Shown: positions 24,073 to 31,849, numbered from the stretch's first letter. The stretch is DNA of 48,114 nucleotides from Desulfobulbaceae bacterium (GCA_023230525.1 JALNXE010000026.1:1-48114); one strand, 5' to 3'. Notes: a model not told the origin generated them from the letters alone. Made by a program: numbers and translations.

Positions 24073-25361
24073 GTTTGATCTTGTCAGCTTAAATCTGCAC
24101 CAATAATAAGTAGACCTTTACGTGTTATCCTATTATCAATAGTTAAAATGATTGGCAAAGATAGCATATTGTTGTCTCGCCACATTTTACCATCGCTAGT
24201 TATATATCGTTCATCGCAGAACCCTATAGATATATAGCCTATTTTCATTAGCCTTATGAACCTTAATTGTATTATTTCAATATCATACTTAGATGCTATC
24301 TCTAGCAAGCTATTCTTAAAAGATTTATAAATTTTATTTTTTATTTCTTCGTAATAAAATGCTCCGGTATCAACAAAAAAAGATACTTCCAATTTGTTGG
24401 CACCAGGTGATATTTCTTTTGATTTGTTACGATCTATATTAATCAAATCTATTGAATTTCGTGTTTTATTAATATTAATGCCATATCCTAATAAGTCTAA
24501 TACGTTTAGTTGAGTTAATCCTATTGATCTATTATAATTTATTCTCTTTTCAACATCAGGAGTAAGATCAACCCACCACATTATTCCGTCGGATAATTCA
24601 TATGATCTAATATCTATAGGTGTATTTGGCATAACAGAGTCAATATTTTTTATTTCTTCAAAATACTGCCCTTTGTCTTCGTTAGATGTTGCCATGCGCA
24701 ATATAGTATTTTGGTAATTGAAATGAAATATCAACTTAAGCAAAACAAAAATGATAATTGCAGATAAGATACTTGCAACGATTAATGTTTTTTTAATAAT
24801 ATTTTTTTGAGTGGTTATATGATCATATTTCTCATTTTTTCTACATATTATTATTCCTGTTAAATAGTCATGTATCCCTTGACGACCTTTACCAATAACT
24901 ATTGAAATTGGCAAAGCAAGCAATACAATCATAGAGATAAAAGCTGATGGAACAAAAAGAAAGATATTTTTTGCCTTATCATGGCCAGCTAGTATAAAAA
25001 ATAGGAATTGTGCCATGGTCAAGGAAGCTACTGGCAACAAGTAAAATAGAATGGTTCTTGAGAATATACTTAATGATTTGTTATTTTGTGTTCCAATTTT
25101 ATTTATTTTGATACCGGTTAAAATGGATCCAATTCTTGGAAGTGAACTAATACCAAGACTACCTATCATTGTATATGAAAAAGCAAATATTAAATAAAAA
25201 ATACTTAAATCTATACTGGATTTAACTGGATAAAACCAAAATACTATAGCAATAGCAGTAGACACTAAACATAGAAAAAAGAAAATTAGTGTTCCGTTGA
25301 CGATAGAGGATATTATACGACGAAATATTAGAGACATTTTGTTGTATCTACGTTGACATAA
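23987..25361 (-). mobile_element. Integron gene cassette carrying one RDD-family gene
   Basis: The 1375-base segment is bounded by core sites GTTATGT (minus strand, upstream of the gene) and GTTCATA (downstream, end of its attC). It carries a single gene whose start lies 18 bases from the upstream core site and whose stop lies 11 bases from attC, the compact layout of integron cassettes. It is strongly AT-rich against GC-rich surroundings. No integron integrase is encoded in the window, so this is either an orphan cassette or a fragment of a larger array cut by later rearrangement. Confidence 0.7.
24084..25337 (-). CDS. RDD-family membrane protein (cassette-borne)
   Basis: The 417-residue protein has four or five membrane segments in the first 165 residues (about 10-32, 42-60, 92-115, 127-150), with the RDD-like layout ending in the GRQGIHDYLTGIIICRK block. 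A further membrane span follows near 185-203, then about 210 residues of soluble, probably extracytoplasmic domain that I do not recognise. RDD proteins are poorly characterised; some are linked to ion transport or stress. AT-rich codon use (many AAT, ATA, TTA) differs sharply from all neighbours and signals transfer. It sits alone inside an integron cassette without its own clear promoter. Confidence 0.75.
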   Translation of the reverse strand: MSLIFRRIISSIVNGTLIFFFLCLVSTAIAIVFWFYPVKSSIDLSIFYLIFAFSYTMIGSLGISSLPRIGSILTGIKINKIGTQNNKSLSIFSRTILFYLLPVASLTMAQFLFFILAGHDKAKNIFLFVPSAFISMIVLLALPISIVIGKGRQGIHDYLTGIIICRKNEKYDHITTQKNIIKKTLIVASILSAIIIFVLLKLIFHFNYQNTILRMATSNEDKGQYFEEIKNIDSVMPNTPIDIRSYELSDGIMWWVDLTPDVEKRINYNRSIGLTQLNVLDLLGYGININKTRNSIDLINIDRNKSKEISPGANKLEVSFFVDTGAFYYEEIKNKIYKSFKNSLLEIASKYDIEIIQLRFIRLMKIGYISIGFCDERYITSDGKMWRDNNMLSLPIILTIDNRITRKGLLIIGADLS

Positions 25362-25419
25362 CGTTAAGTTGAGGGGCTGACGCGGGCTGCTTCGCGGCAG
25401 TCCCGCTCGAACGTTGAGC
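25356..25419 (-). repeat. attC-like site upstream of the RDD cassette
   Basis: On the minus strand the site runs from R''-like GCTCAAC (25419-25413; fits RYYYAAC exactly) to GTTATGT (25362-25356). The centre folds as GCGGG-A-CTGC / GCAG-CCCGC around a short loop. It would be the attC of a preceding cassette, now lost: past R'' the sequence turns into the left part of an IS1182-like element. Confidence 0.65.
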
Positions 25420-25718
25420 CTGTAGAAAAAGGTAAAAAGATTGATAAAATACGGGCATTTCGGGCTGTTTTATTGTAGTTTTACAACAGACTAAAGGAGT
25501 AAGACCGCTTAACTTCAGCACGAGGTATTGCAGTGGCAAAATATAAACCTTATTCCTATGCCCAAGGTCAGCTCATCCCGGTGATGTTTTCCAAACAGAT
25601 CCAGCCCGGCACCTTCGAATTCACCCTGAACCACCTCATCGACAACGGACTCAAAAAAGGGGACAGATCTATTTTTTATAGTCACGATAATTTCAAATCA
25701 CTTACACTATTCTATTAG
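25420..25718 (+). pseudogene. 5' remnant of an IS1182-like transposase
   Basis: From ATG-like GTG/ATG context at 25533 the frame reads MAKYKPYSYAQGQLIPVMF, then PGTFEFTLNHLID. This is the standard N-terminus of IS1182-family transposases in Deltaproteobacteria. Homology stops after about 46 residues, where it joins AAAAAAGGGGACAGATCTA (about 25652 on), a sequence I associate with ends of REP-associated or IS200-like elements. The remaining about 400 residues of transposase are absent. Bases 25420-25532 are probably the left end of the IS, directly abutting the attC R'' site. Confidence 0.7.
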
Positions 25719-25979
25719 ATTCAATAATTTGCAAGGGAATTGTGACGTGTGGATCTGAAAGGCGAGCAGTAGAATTGAGATGTGAATTGGGAAGGTTAAT
25801 GTTTGACCCATTTCCAGAACTGAAGACTATTCCTGAGCCATTCGCCTGGAAGCGCCATTAAAATTTCATGCAATTTGACAGCCCTGAATATGCGTCACAG
25901 GGTAGTAGGAAGATCAGTATCGCCGCAGGATTCCGTACGCCCGAGAATGTAGCCCTCGTAGTTTACGATTTGGCCATGG
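25719..25979. other. Intergenic, no recognised gene
   Basis: The sequence is of intermediate composition. A 20-codon ORF (25799-25861) with a GGAAGG ribosome-like site is present but too short to call. It separates the IS remnant from the 3' end of the DUF4157 gene. Nothing else is seen. Confidence 0.4.
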
Positions 25980-28010
25980 TCAGGGCGTCGGGTTGGGGTT
26001 CGGGCTCGGGGGCGGCGCGGCGGGCCGCGGCGTCAGGGTCACGGTCGTCTCGTCGAAGTTCGCGGTGTCCCCAGCGCGGACGGTGACCGTACCGGGGAGC
26101 GTGCCGGGGGTGAGTACGCCGCCGGACGTGATCGTGCAGCCGAGGTCGGGCGGACGGATGCTGAATGTGGGGGTCGCCTGCTGCCCCTCGGCATCGACGG
26201 TGATCGTCGAGGTCGTCGCAGCGGGGGCCGTCCCTCCCGGGGGGGCGGGTTCCGCCACGGGGATGGAGGCCGGAGTGGCGCGGCACCGGCGGAACACCGT
26301 CGGCCCCGCGTAGTCCTCGACTATCTCCTGGTTGATGCCGGCGGCATTGGCGCTGGTGACCGCCTTCAGCTGGTTGCTGCGGTCCTCGATGGCCCGCCGG
26401 TGCGTCGTTGAGGCGACTGCTGTGGCGCCGTATGCCTGGCTCGGGAAGGTCAGGTTCCGGAAGTTCTGGGTAGCGGTCAGGGCCTGCGGCAGCCCGGGGT
26501 TGGGCGACGGGTGGGAGGCGTTGACGACAAACGGGCGGGCGTCGATGGTGTGGCCCCACGCCACGTGGTCCGGACCGGCCATTGTCCCGGAAGAGTCCAG
26601 GTCCCAGCCGGCGGCTGCCGAGCTTGGGTCGTTGACGGTGATCGTCAAGGTGCCGAGCGTTCCCGTGATGGTGAGCGTCGTGCCACTCGCGGCCGCGAAC
26701 TGCTCGTTGACGTGGGATCGTTCCAGCGCGGTCTGCCCGCCCGCCGGAGAGGTGAACGTGTGGGTGAATTCCCCGCCGTACATATTGGCGGAGCCGGCGG
26801 GGGACGCGCTCGTGCTGGTAATTCCCGACGGGATGGCGGTGAAGTTGAACGGGGCCGTTGCCGGAGAGGTGCTGACGAGAGTGGAACCATCTGGCGCCGT
26901 GGCGTTCTGGGTGGCCTCGACGTGGGCGCTGCCGCCTGTTTGACCGGCCGCCACCGTGATCGCGCCGGTGGTGTTGTCGACCGTCGTCCCGGCCGCAATG
27001 GTGGCGTTGTCGCCGGCGACAGAGAGCGTCACGCCCGACGCGTTCGCCGGAGTCTTGGTGGCCGAAAACGACAGCCCGGCGACCGGAGGTACCGTCACCC
27101 GGTCGTGGTTGACGGTGACACCGGTGAGGGCGACAAGACCAGCGGGCTCCCGAAAGAGACCGGGTGGTGCGGCTGGGGGCACGGCCGGGGCGGCTAACCC
27201 TGCCGAAACGGCGACGGCGTGCCGTTCGGCTGCCTCGGCGAGTGTGCTGATCCTGAGGTCGCCGGAAGGTGTCGGCGCCCCCGGCGGGTGACTCGCCGCG
27301 TGGGTCAGCTCGTGTGCAAGCAGTCGCCGGCCCTGGGCCGACCCCGGGTCGAAGCGGCCCGGCGCGAAGACGATGTGCCGGCCCACCGTGTAGGCCTGGG
27401 CGGCGACCGCCTCCGCGGACGCACCGGCAAGTTCGCCGGTGTGGACGCGCACGTCCGCGAAGTCGTGGCCCAGCTGCGCTCCTAAGTCGTGTCGCACGTC
27501 GGCCGGCAGGGGCCGGCCTTGGGTGCGGAGCACCTCGTGCACGATCTCCGGCGCGGCCACGGGTCCCGGTCCTGCCGCCTGGCGGTGGAGCTCGTTGTCG
27601 TCGTGGTCACTTTCTTCAGCGTAGGCTTCGGCAGCCATCGCCTCGGTGGAGGCCTCGGTGTGCTCACCGGTGCGAATACGGCTGCCAGCCAAATTCCCAC
27701 CTCGTCCTTGCCTGTAATGCGCCGGTGCCCCGGCGTCAACCGGCAGGCCTTTCGGCGTCTCGGCGTGCGCTGGTATCCGGCTGAAATCCAAGCCGGCATG
27801 AGATGTTGCACTCGTAGTGTTCAAGCTCTCTTCAAGGCCATCAGGCTTAGTCTTGAGCAGCTGCAGCACGGCTTGATTTCCGATCGTTCTCTGCAGGTTC
27901 AGGATCTTGTCCACCTCAAGGCCCTGCCCGAAGTGTATCCGCTCGGGTATCGTACCCCTGGCTGCCGGAGTCTGTTGAGAGGCTTTCGGTTTCTGTGCGT
28001 AAGTTCGCAT
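25980..28010 (-). CDS. DUF4157 (eCIS-core) protein with HELTH motif and Ig-like C-terminus
   Basis: This is a 676-residue protein. Residues 1-55 form a basic N-terminus ending in LQRTIGNQAVLQLL, typical of stand-alone DUF4157 proteins. The DUF4157 core spans about 166-240 (PLPADVRHDLGAQLGHDFADV, RVHTGELAGASAEAVAAQAY, HIVFAPGRF, LLAHELTH) with a zinc-protease-like HELTH at 233-237. Residues 113-130 repeat the core motif (11 of 18 identical to 190-207). The rest is Gly/Ala/Thr/Pro-rich, with bacterial Ig-like sequence around 290-420 and a proline-rich end. There is no signal peptide. GGAG precedes ATG 28010. The family is linked to extracellular contractile injection systems as cargo or tail-associated protein. 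No eCIS structural gene is in this window. The 3' three quarters are far richer in GC than the flanks. Confidence 0.8.
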   Translation of the reverse strand: MRTYAQKPKASQQTPAARGTIPERIHFGQGLEVDKILNLQRTIGNQAVLQLLKTKPDGLEESLNTTSATSHAGLDFSRIPAHAETPKGLPVDAGAPAHYRQGRGGNLAGSRIRTGEHTEASTEAMAAEAYAEESDHDDNELHRQAAGPGPVAAPEIVHEVLRTQGRPLPADVRHDLGAQLGHDFADVRVHTGELAGASAEAVAAQAYTVGRHIVFAPGRFDPGSAQGRRLLAHELTHAASHPPGAPTPSGDLRISTLAEAAERHAVAVSAGLAAPAVPPAAPPGLFREPAGLVALTGVTVNHDRVTVPPVAGLSFSATKTPANASGVTLSVAGDNATIAAGTTVDNTTGAITVAAGQTGGSAHVEATQNATAPDGSTLVSTSPATAPFNFTAIPSGITSTSASPAGSANMYGGEFTHTFTSPAGGQTALERSHVNEQFAAASGTTLTITGTLGTLTITVNDPSSAAAGWDLDSSGTMAGPDHVAWGHTIDARPFVVNASHPSPNPGLPQALTATQNFRNLTFPSQAYGATAVASTTHRRAIEDRSNQLKAVTSANAAGINQEIVEDYAGPTVFRRCRATPASIPVAEPAPPGGTAPAATTSTITVDAEGQQATPTFSIRPPDLGCTITSGGVLTPGTLPGTVTVRAGDTANFDETTVTLTPRPAAPPPSPNPNPTP

Positions 28011-28080
28011 CGCTAAACTCCTTTCGTTCGATTATCAGGCGCCCAACGAGTCTGCAGGAAAAGTCTTACTCCATGTGGTG

Positions 28081-28086
28081 ATTATA
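28081..28086 (-). promoter_or_regulatory. Putative -10 box of the DUF4157 gene
   Basis: A perfect TATAAT on the minus strand lies about 71 bases before ATG 28010, in an AT-rich stretch. The -35 region is weak (TTTTGG-like), so this is a tentative promoter. Confidence 0.4.
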
Positions 28087-28157
28087 ATTTCTTAGATTTT
28101 TACCAAAATCATTCTCAGGCAACAATCTGAAATAACAGTATTTTTAGGGCTGTTTAC

Positions 28158-28180
28158 CCCGTAAGAGGTTACGGGTTTTT
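28158..28180 (+). terminator. Short hairpin with T-run beside the queE stop
   Basis: CCCGTAA-GAGG-TTACGGG is a perfect 7-bp stem followed by TTTTT on the plus strand. The last T overlaps the queE stop region. As a plus-strand terminator it would shield queE from antisense reading; on the minus strand, which queE uses, no U-run follows directly. Confidence 0.45.
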
Positions 28181-28878
28181 CAGAAGGCCCTGGTTTTGTC
28201 CGGCCACAGGGTCCGGTGCAGCTGGAGCTGCAGGCGCACCTGCAGCCCGTCGTCCAGCAGCCATTGGGCAAGCTGGGCCGGGGCAAGCTTTTCCGTCACC
28301 GGCGAAAACAGGATCTTAACCCGGTTTCTGATGGCGGACGGATCGGCCAGGGCCGGGATATGGGTGCGCAGCATGGCTACCGCCCAGTCGTAATCCCGGC
28401 GTGAGCTGATGACGCATTTCAGCTCATCGGCCGGGGTCAGCAGCTTGAAGTTGGCCAGATCCATCTGGTCGGACATGCCGCTGTCAGGGCATTTGAGGTC
28501 CATGATTTTCACCACCTTCGGCGGCACCCGGCGCAGGCTGATGCTGCCGTTGGTTTCCAGCAGCACCAGTCTTTCTTCCCACATGAGCTCTTCCAGCAGA
28601 AAGTAGACCTGTTCCTGCACCAGGGGCTCGCCGCCGGTTATCTGCACCAGGGCGGCCGGATGCTGCCGGGTGAAGGCGAGCAGCTGCTCCACCGCCATCA
28701 GGCGATGTTTTTCTTCATAGGTATAGCGTGCGTCGCAGTACGAGCAGCGCAGATTGCAGCCTGCCAGCCGGATAAAGGCGCAGGGATAGCCGGCAAAGGT
28801 CGACTCCCCCTGGATGGAGTAAAAGAGTTCGGAAACCTGCAGCGGTTCCGCAATGCAATCAGGCCTGAGTTTTGCCAC
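28180..28878 (-). CDS. queE: 7-carboxy-7-deazaguanine synthase QueE
   Basis: This 232-residue radical SAM enzyme has LFYSIQGESTFAGYPCAFIRL near residue 18, and CNLRCSYCD gives the CxxxCxxC cluster ligands. It continues with ITGGEPL near 80 and ETNGS near 110. It converts 6-carboxytetrahydropterin to 7-carboxy-7-deazaguanine, the third step to preQ0 and queuosine. Its start overlaps the queD stop by 20 bases, showing coupled translation of successive pathway enzymes. No queC or queF is adjacent here. Confidence 0.93.
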   Translation of the reverse strand: MAKLRPDCIAEPLQVSELFYSIQGESTFAGYPCAFIRLAGCNLRCSYCDARYTYEEKHRLMAVEQLLAFTRQHPAALVQITGGEPLVQEQVYFLLEELMWEERLVLLETNGSISLRRVPPKVVKIMDLKCPDSGMSDQMDLANFKLLTPADELKCVISSRRDYDWAVAMLRTHIPALADPSAIRNRVKILFSPVTEKLAPAQLAQWLLDDGLQVRLQLQLHRTLWPDKTRAF

Positions 28879-29239
28879 GGTAAATCACCCCGGTATTGTC
28901 CGTCTCACCCACCATGACGGCATGCAGATGGTAACGTTCGGTGGAGAGATCCTTTTCCAGGGCATGGAAAATATAGGCGGCGATGTTCTCCGATGAGGGA
29001 TTTTTGTCCAGGAAGGCGGGATGCTCGTTGAGATCCCGGTGGTCCAGCTCATCAATGACGATATTGACCGCGTTCTTCAGGGTGCGGAAATCAATGCCCA
29101 TGCCGAGTTCGTCGAGCTCCGCGGCCCGCACGGTGACCTGCACATTCCAGTTGTGGCCGTGGGGTTTTTCGCAGTTGCCGGGATAGTTGCGCAGGTGGTG
29201 TCCGGCGGAAAAATGGGTCTTGATGAAAACATCGATCAT
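28859..29239 (-). CDS. queD: 6-carboxy-5,6,7,8-tetrahydropterin synthase QueD
   Basis: This is a 126-residue PTPS-family enzyme. Zinc ligands are the histidines in HFSAGHHL and the HGHNW block. The catalytic residues lie in NCEKPHGHN, DFRTLK follows near 60, and the conserved glutamate is in VGETDN near the end. It makes 6-carboxytetrahydropterin from dihydroneopterin triphosphate for queuosine synthesis. The frame is open upstream to 29344, but ATG 29239 with GGAG 9 bases before it gives the family's usual length. It is the first gene of queD-queE on the minus strand. I looked for a preQ1 riboswitch upstream and did not find a convincing one. Confidence 0.92.
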   Translation of the reverse strand: MIDVFIKTHFSAGHHLRNYPGNCEKPHGHNWNVQVTVRAAELDELGMGIDFRTLKNAVNIVIDELDHRDLNEHPAFLDKNPSSENIAAYIFHALEKDLSTERYHLHAVMVGETDNTGVIYRGKTQA

Positions 29240-29736
29240 GTCTGGTTCTCCTGGTATTGTTTGAGCGCTTACCGGGTGGTATCGCCTTTTAGTTGTATGA
29301 TGCGCTTGTGGGTCTCCGGCAATGCGGCGGCAAGGCACGATCATCCCGTTACGAGACAGGCGGGGAGACGTTTGCGGCAGATTGCTGAGCCCTGAGAGGC
29401 GGATAAAGCAAGGTGAAAGTCTGCTGGAATTCGGTCAGTGCAAGGTAGACTTTCAAAAAAAAATATGCTATTGCACTTTAAACGCAAAATGGGCGATACG
29501 CAAAGATAAAATACGGAGGAGCCGTTACGGAATAACATGGCCATTTTTTCAATTTCGTTACTGCTCCTTATAAAATCAATCGTTCTGAATTCTGTCTCCT
29601 GTCTGCTGAATTCCCATGACGGAGATCAGAGCGGCAACTATGTCACAAAAAAATACCGTTATTTCGACAAAATAGATCAAGTCAGAAAGTTGAGTTTTTT
29701 ACAAAGGCTTATTCTGCTTGAAGGAGAATTTGTTTT
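29240..29736. other. Divergent 497-base intergenic region between queD and the DUF1015 gene
   Basis: It holds a 9-bp perfect inverted repeat (TGAAAGTCT at 29414-29422, AGACTTTCA at 29447-29455) directly followed by a run of nine A on the plus strand, and one full copy of the 53-bp dispersed hairpin (29517-29568). The remainder is AT-rich, with no convincing ORF. The hairpin with poly-A reads as U-run then hairpin on the minus strand, which is not a normal terminator order. Confidence 0.45.
29517..29568. repeat. Dispersed 52-bp imperfect hairpin, copy 3
   Basis: AGGAGCCGTTACGGAAT (29517-29533) pairs with ATTTCGTTACTGCTCCT (29552-29568) with three mismatches in 17 bases and an 18-base loop. 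Arm length, loop length and sequence match the copies at 2364 and 8117. Confidence 0.7.
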
Positions 29737-31095
29737 ATGGCAAAGATTGTGCCCTTCCGCGGTCTGCGTTACAACCCGGAAAAGATAGACCGTCTGGAAG
29801 ATGTGGTTACCCCCCCCTACGATGTGATTGATGAAAAGGCCCAGGCCGCCCTGCTGGCCAAGAACCCTTACAATATGATCCAGCTTGATCTCACCAAGCA
29901 TGCCGGGGTGGCCCCTGCGGCGGGGAGATACGAGGGGGCGAAGATGCTGTTTGACCGCTGGCAGCAGGAGTGCGTCCTCATCCGCGACAGGGAGCCGGCA
30001 ATCTATCTTTACCATATCCGCTACCATCTGCCCAACGGCCGCATCTTCACCCGCAAGGGGCTGGTCTGTCTGGTGGGTCTGGCGGAATTCGACCAGGGCA
30101 TTGTCAAGCCCCATGAAAAGACCTTTCGCAGTGTCACCGATGACCGGTTGAAACTGATTGACACCTGCCAGGCCCAGTTCAGCCAGGTCTTCTCCCTCTA
30201 TGCCGACGGGAACGGCGAGATCATGGCGGCCCTTGAAGGGGGCTGCCCGCCGGAGTCGCTGTACTCGGTGGAGGACCAGGACGGCTGCCGGCATACCCTG
30301 TGGGCGGTAACCGACCGGCAGGTGCTGGCCGGGATCAGCGCCGCCTTCCGGGACAAGTCTCTCTATATCGCCGACGGCCATCACCGCTATACCACGGCCC
30401 TGCAGCTGCGGGAGCTGATGGTGAAAAGGCAGGGCAGCGTGGCGGAAAACAGCCCTTACAACCATGTCATGATGTATCTCTGTCCCATGGAGGACCCCGG
30501 CCTGTCCGTGCTGCCCACCCACCGGCTGGTCTATCTGCCGGGAAATAGCGGCGCAGACGAGCTGGTCGCCCGCATGGGGGCTTACTTCGACATCGAGGAA
30601 GTGGGCGGCGGCAGCCGGGAAACCCTCATTGAGCAGGTGCTGGGCCGCATGGAAGAAAAGCCGGGGCAGCAGACCGTGTTCGGCATGTATGAGCCCAAGG
30701 CGGACCGCTGTTTTCTGCTATCGCTCAAAACGGGGGTGATGGCCGGGGCGGTTGGCCACGAGCTGGCGCCCGCCCTGCAGGAGCTTGACGTGGTGGTATT
30801 GTCCGAGCTGGTGGTGGAGCGGCTGCTGGGGCTCTCCCATGAGCGCTGCGATAGCGAAGGGCTGATTGCCTATTACAGCGATCCGGATGACGCCCTGGAC
30901 CAGGCGGTGAAGGTCGCGGCCGAAAACGGCGGCCGGAGCCCCGTTCTTTTTTTGATGAACCACACCCCGGTGGCCCAGGTCAAAAAAATCGCCGATGAAA
31001 ACCTGATCATGCCCCATAAATCCACCTATTTTTATCCCAAGATCCTGACCGGGCTGCTGATCAACCGGCTGGTGGCGGACGAAACCGTGGCCTAG
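29737..31095 (+). CDS. DUF1015 family protein
   Basis: This 452-residue cytoplasmic protein matches DUF1015 along its length: VPFRGLRYNPEKIDRLEDVVTPPYDVI at the start, FTRKGLVCLVGL near 105, ADGHHRYTTALQLRE near 212, and the C-terminal HTPVAQVKKIADENLIMPHKST near 410 (fragments). The ADGHHRY block is the most conserved family feature. The function is not established; genes of this family often sit near serine or central-metabolism genes. AAGGAG precedes the ATG by 10 bases. It is followed 20 bases later by a TrmN6-like methyltransferase gene, so the two are probably cotranscribed. Confidence 0.85.
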   Translation: MAKIVPFRGLRYNPEKIDRLEDVVTPPYDVIDEKAQAALLAKNPYNMIQLDLTKHAGVAPAAGRYEGAKMLFDRWQQECVLIRDREPAIYLYHIRYHLPNGRIFTRKGLVCLVGLAEFDQGIVKPHEKTFRSVTDDRLKLIDTCQAQFSQVFSLYADGNGEIMAALEGGCPPESLYSVEDQDGCRHTLWAVTDRQVLAGISAAFRDKSLYIADGHHRYTTALQLRELMVKRQGSVAENSPYNHVMMYLCPMEDPGLSVLPTHRLVYLPGNSGADELVARMGAYFDIEEVGGGSRETLIEQVLGRMEEKPGQQTVFGMYEPKADRCFLLSLKTGVMAGAVGHELAPALQELDVVVLSELVVERLLGLSHERCDSEGLIAYYSDPDDALDQAVKVAAENGGRSPVLFLMNHTPVAQVKKIADENLIMPHKSTYFYPKILTGLLINRLVADETVA

Positions 31096-31114
31096 CCCAC
31101 GGCCTGCCCGCCGG

Positions 31115-31849
31115 ATGGCCATGTGCCCGCAGATCACCGAGGACACCCTTTTTTCCGGACGGCTCCACTGCGCGCAGCACACGGACGGCTACCGCTTTTC
31201 CGTGGATGCCGTGCTGCTGGCCCATTTTCTCCGGCCCCGGCCGGGAGAGCGTATTCTGGACCTGGGCGCGGGCTGCGGGGTGATCTCGCTGATTGCGAGC
31301 TTTCGCCGGCCCCAGGTGAGCATCACCGCCCTTGAGCTGCAGCCCCGGCTGGCCGAGCTCATCTCCTCTAACATCGAGCGCAATCATCTCCACGACCGCA
31401 TCAGCCTGGTGCAGGGCGACCTGCGCCAGATGAACTCCCTTTTCCCGCCCGAATCCTTTGACTGGGTGGCGTGCAACCCGCCCTACGGCAAGCTTGCCAC
31501 GGGCAGGGTAAATCCTCAGGATGAACAGGCGGTGTGCCGCCACGAAATCGAGGCCGAGCTTGGTGATATCATCCGGGCCATCTCCTACAGCCTGAAAAAC
31601 CGTGGCCGCACCGCCCTCATCTACCCGGCCAACCGGGCCGCCGTGCTGCTGACCGGCCTGAAAGCGGCCGCCCTTGAACCCAAGCGGCTGCAGATCATCC
31701 ACAGCTATCCGGGCAGTGAAGGTAAGCTGGTGCTGGTGGAGGCCATGAAAAACGGCGGTGAGGAACTGGTCATCCTGCCGCCTTTTTTTATCTATGAAGA
31801 ACCGGCGGGGAAGTACTCGGCGGCAATGGCCCGGCTCTATGAGCCGTGA
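31115..31849 (+). CDS. tRNA1(Val) adenine-37 N6-methyltransferase-like protein
   Basis: This 244-residue class I methyltransferase has the TrmN6/YfiC start (TLFSGRLHCAQHTDGYRFSVDAVLLA), the SAM-binding motif LDLGAGCGVISLIA near residue 50 and the catalytic NPPYGK near 122, indicating N6-adenine methylation. The E. coli homologue modifies A37 of tRNA1(Val). The C-terminus (YEEPAGKYSAAMARLY) also fits the family. The symbol is withheld because related proteins act on other adenines. A second in-frame ATG lies two codons downstream, so the exact start is uncertain. Confidence 0.82.
   Translation: MAMCPQITEDTLFSGRLHCAQHTDGYRFSVDAVLLAHFLRPRPGERILDLGAGCGVISLIASFRRPQVSITALELQPRLAELISSNIERNHLHDRISLVQGDLRQMNSLFPPESFDWVACNPPYGKLATGRVNPQDEQAVCRHEIEAELGDIIRAISYSLKNRGRTALIYPANRAAVLLTGLKAAALEPKRLQIIHSYPGSEGKLVLVEAMKNGGEELVILPPFFIYEEPAGKYSAAMARLYEP

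Noticed and set aside
25799..25861. 20-codon ORF with a ribosome-like site (MFDPFPELKTIPEPFAWKRH)
   Set aside because: It is too short and isolated to support as a gene, in a region of gene debris. Mentioned only within the intergenic entry.
26332..27291. Several long plus-strand frames opposite the DUF4157 gene
   Set aside because: Very high GC removes stop codons from all frames here. Only the minus-strand frame has a ribosome site, promoter and family motifs.
23910..28179. Toxin-antitoxin or phage-defence system in the accessory block
   Set aside because: No nuclease, kinase, reverse transcriptase, Sir2, TIR or paired small genes are present. The two intact genes (RDD protein and DUF4157 protein) are unrelated in origin and not arranged as an operon.
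29240..29345. preQ1 riboswitch before queD
   Set aside because: The GGTTC/ACCC stem and the A-rich tail ending in CTA needed for a preQ1-I aptamer are not found in the right order. The similarity was limited to short A-rich pieces.
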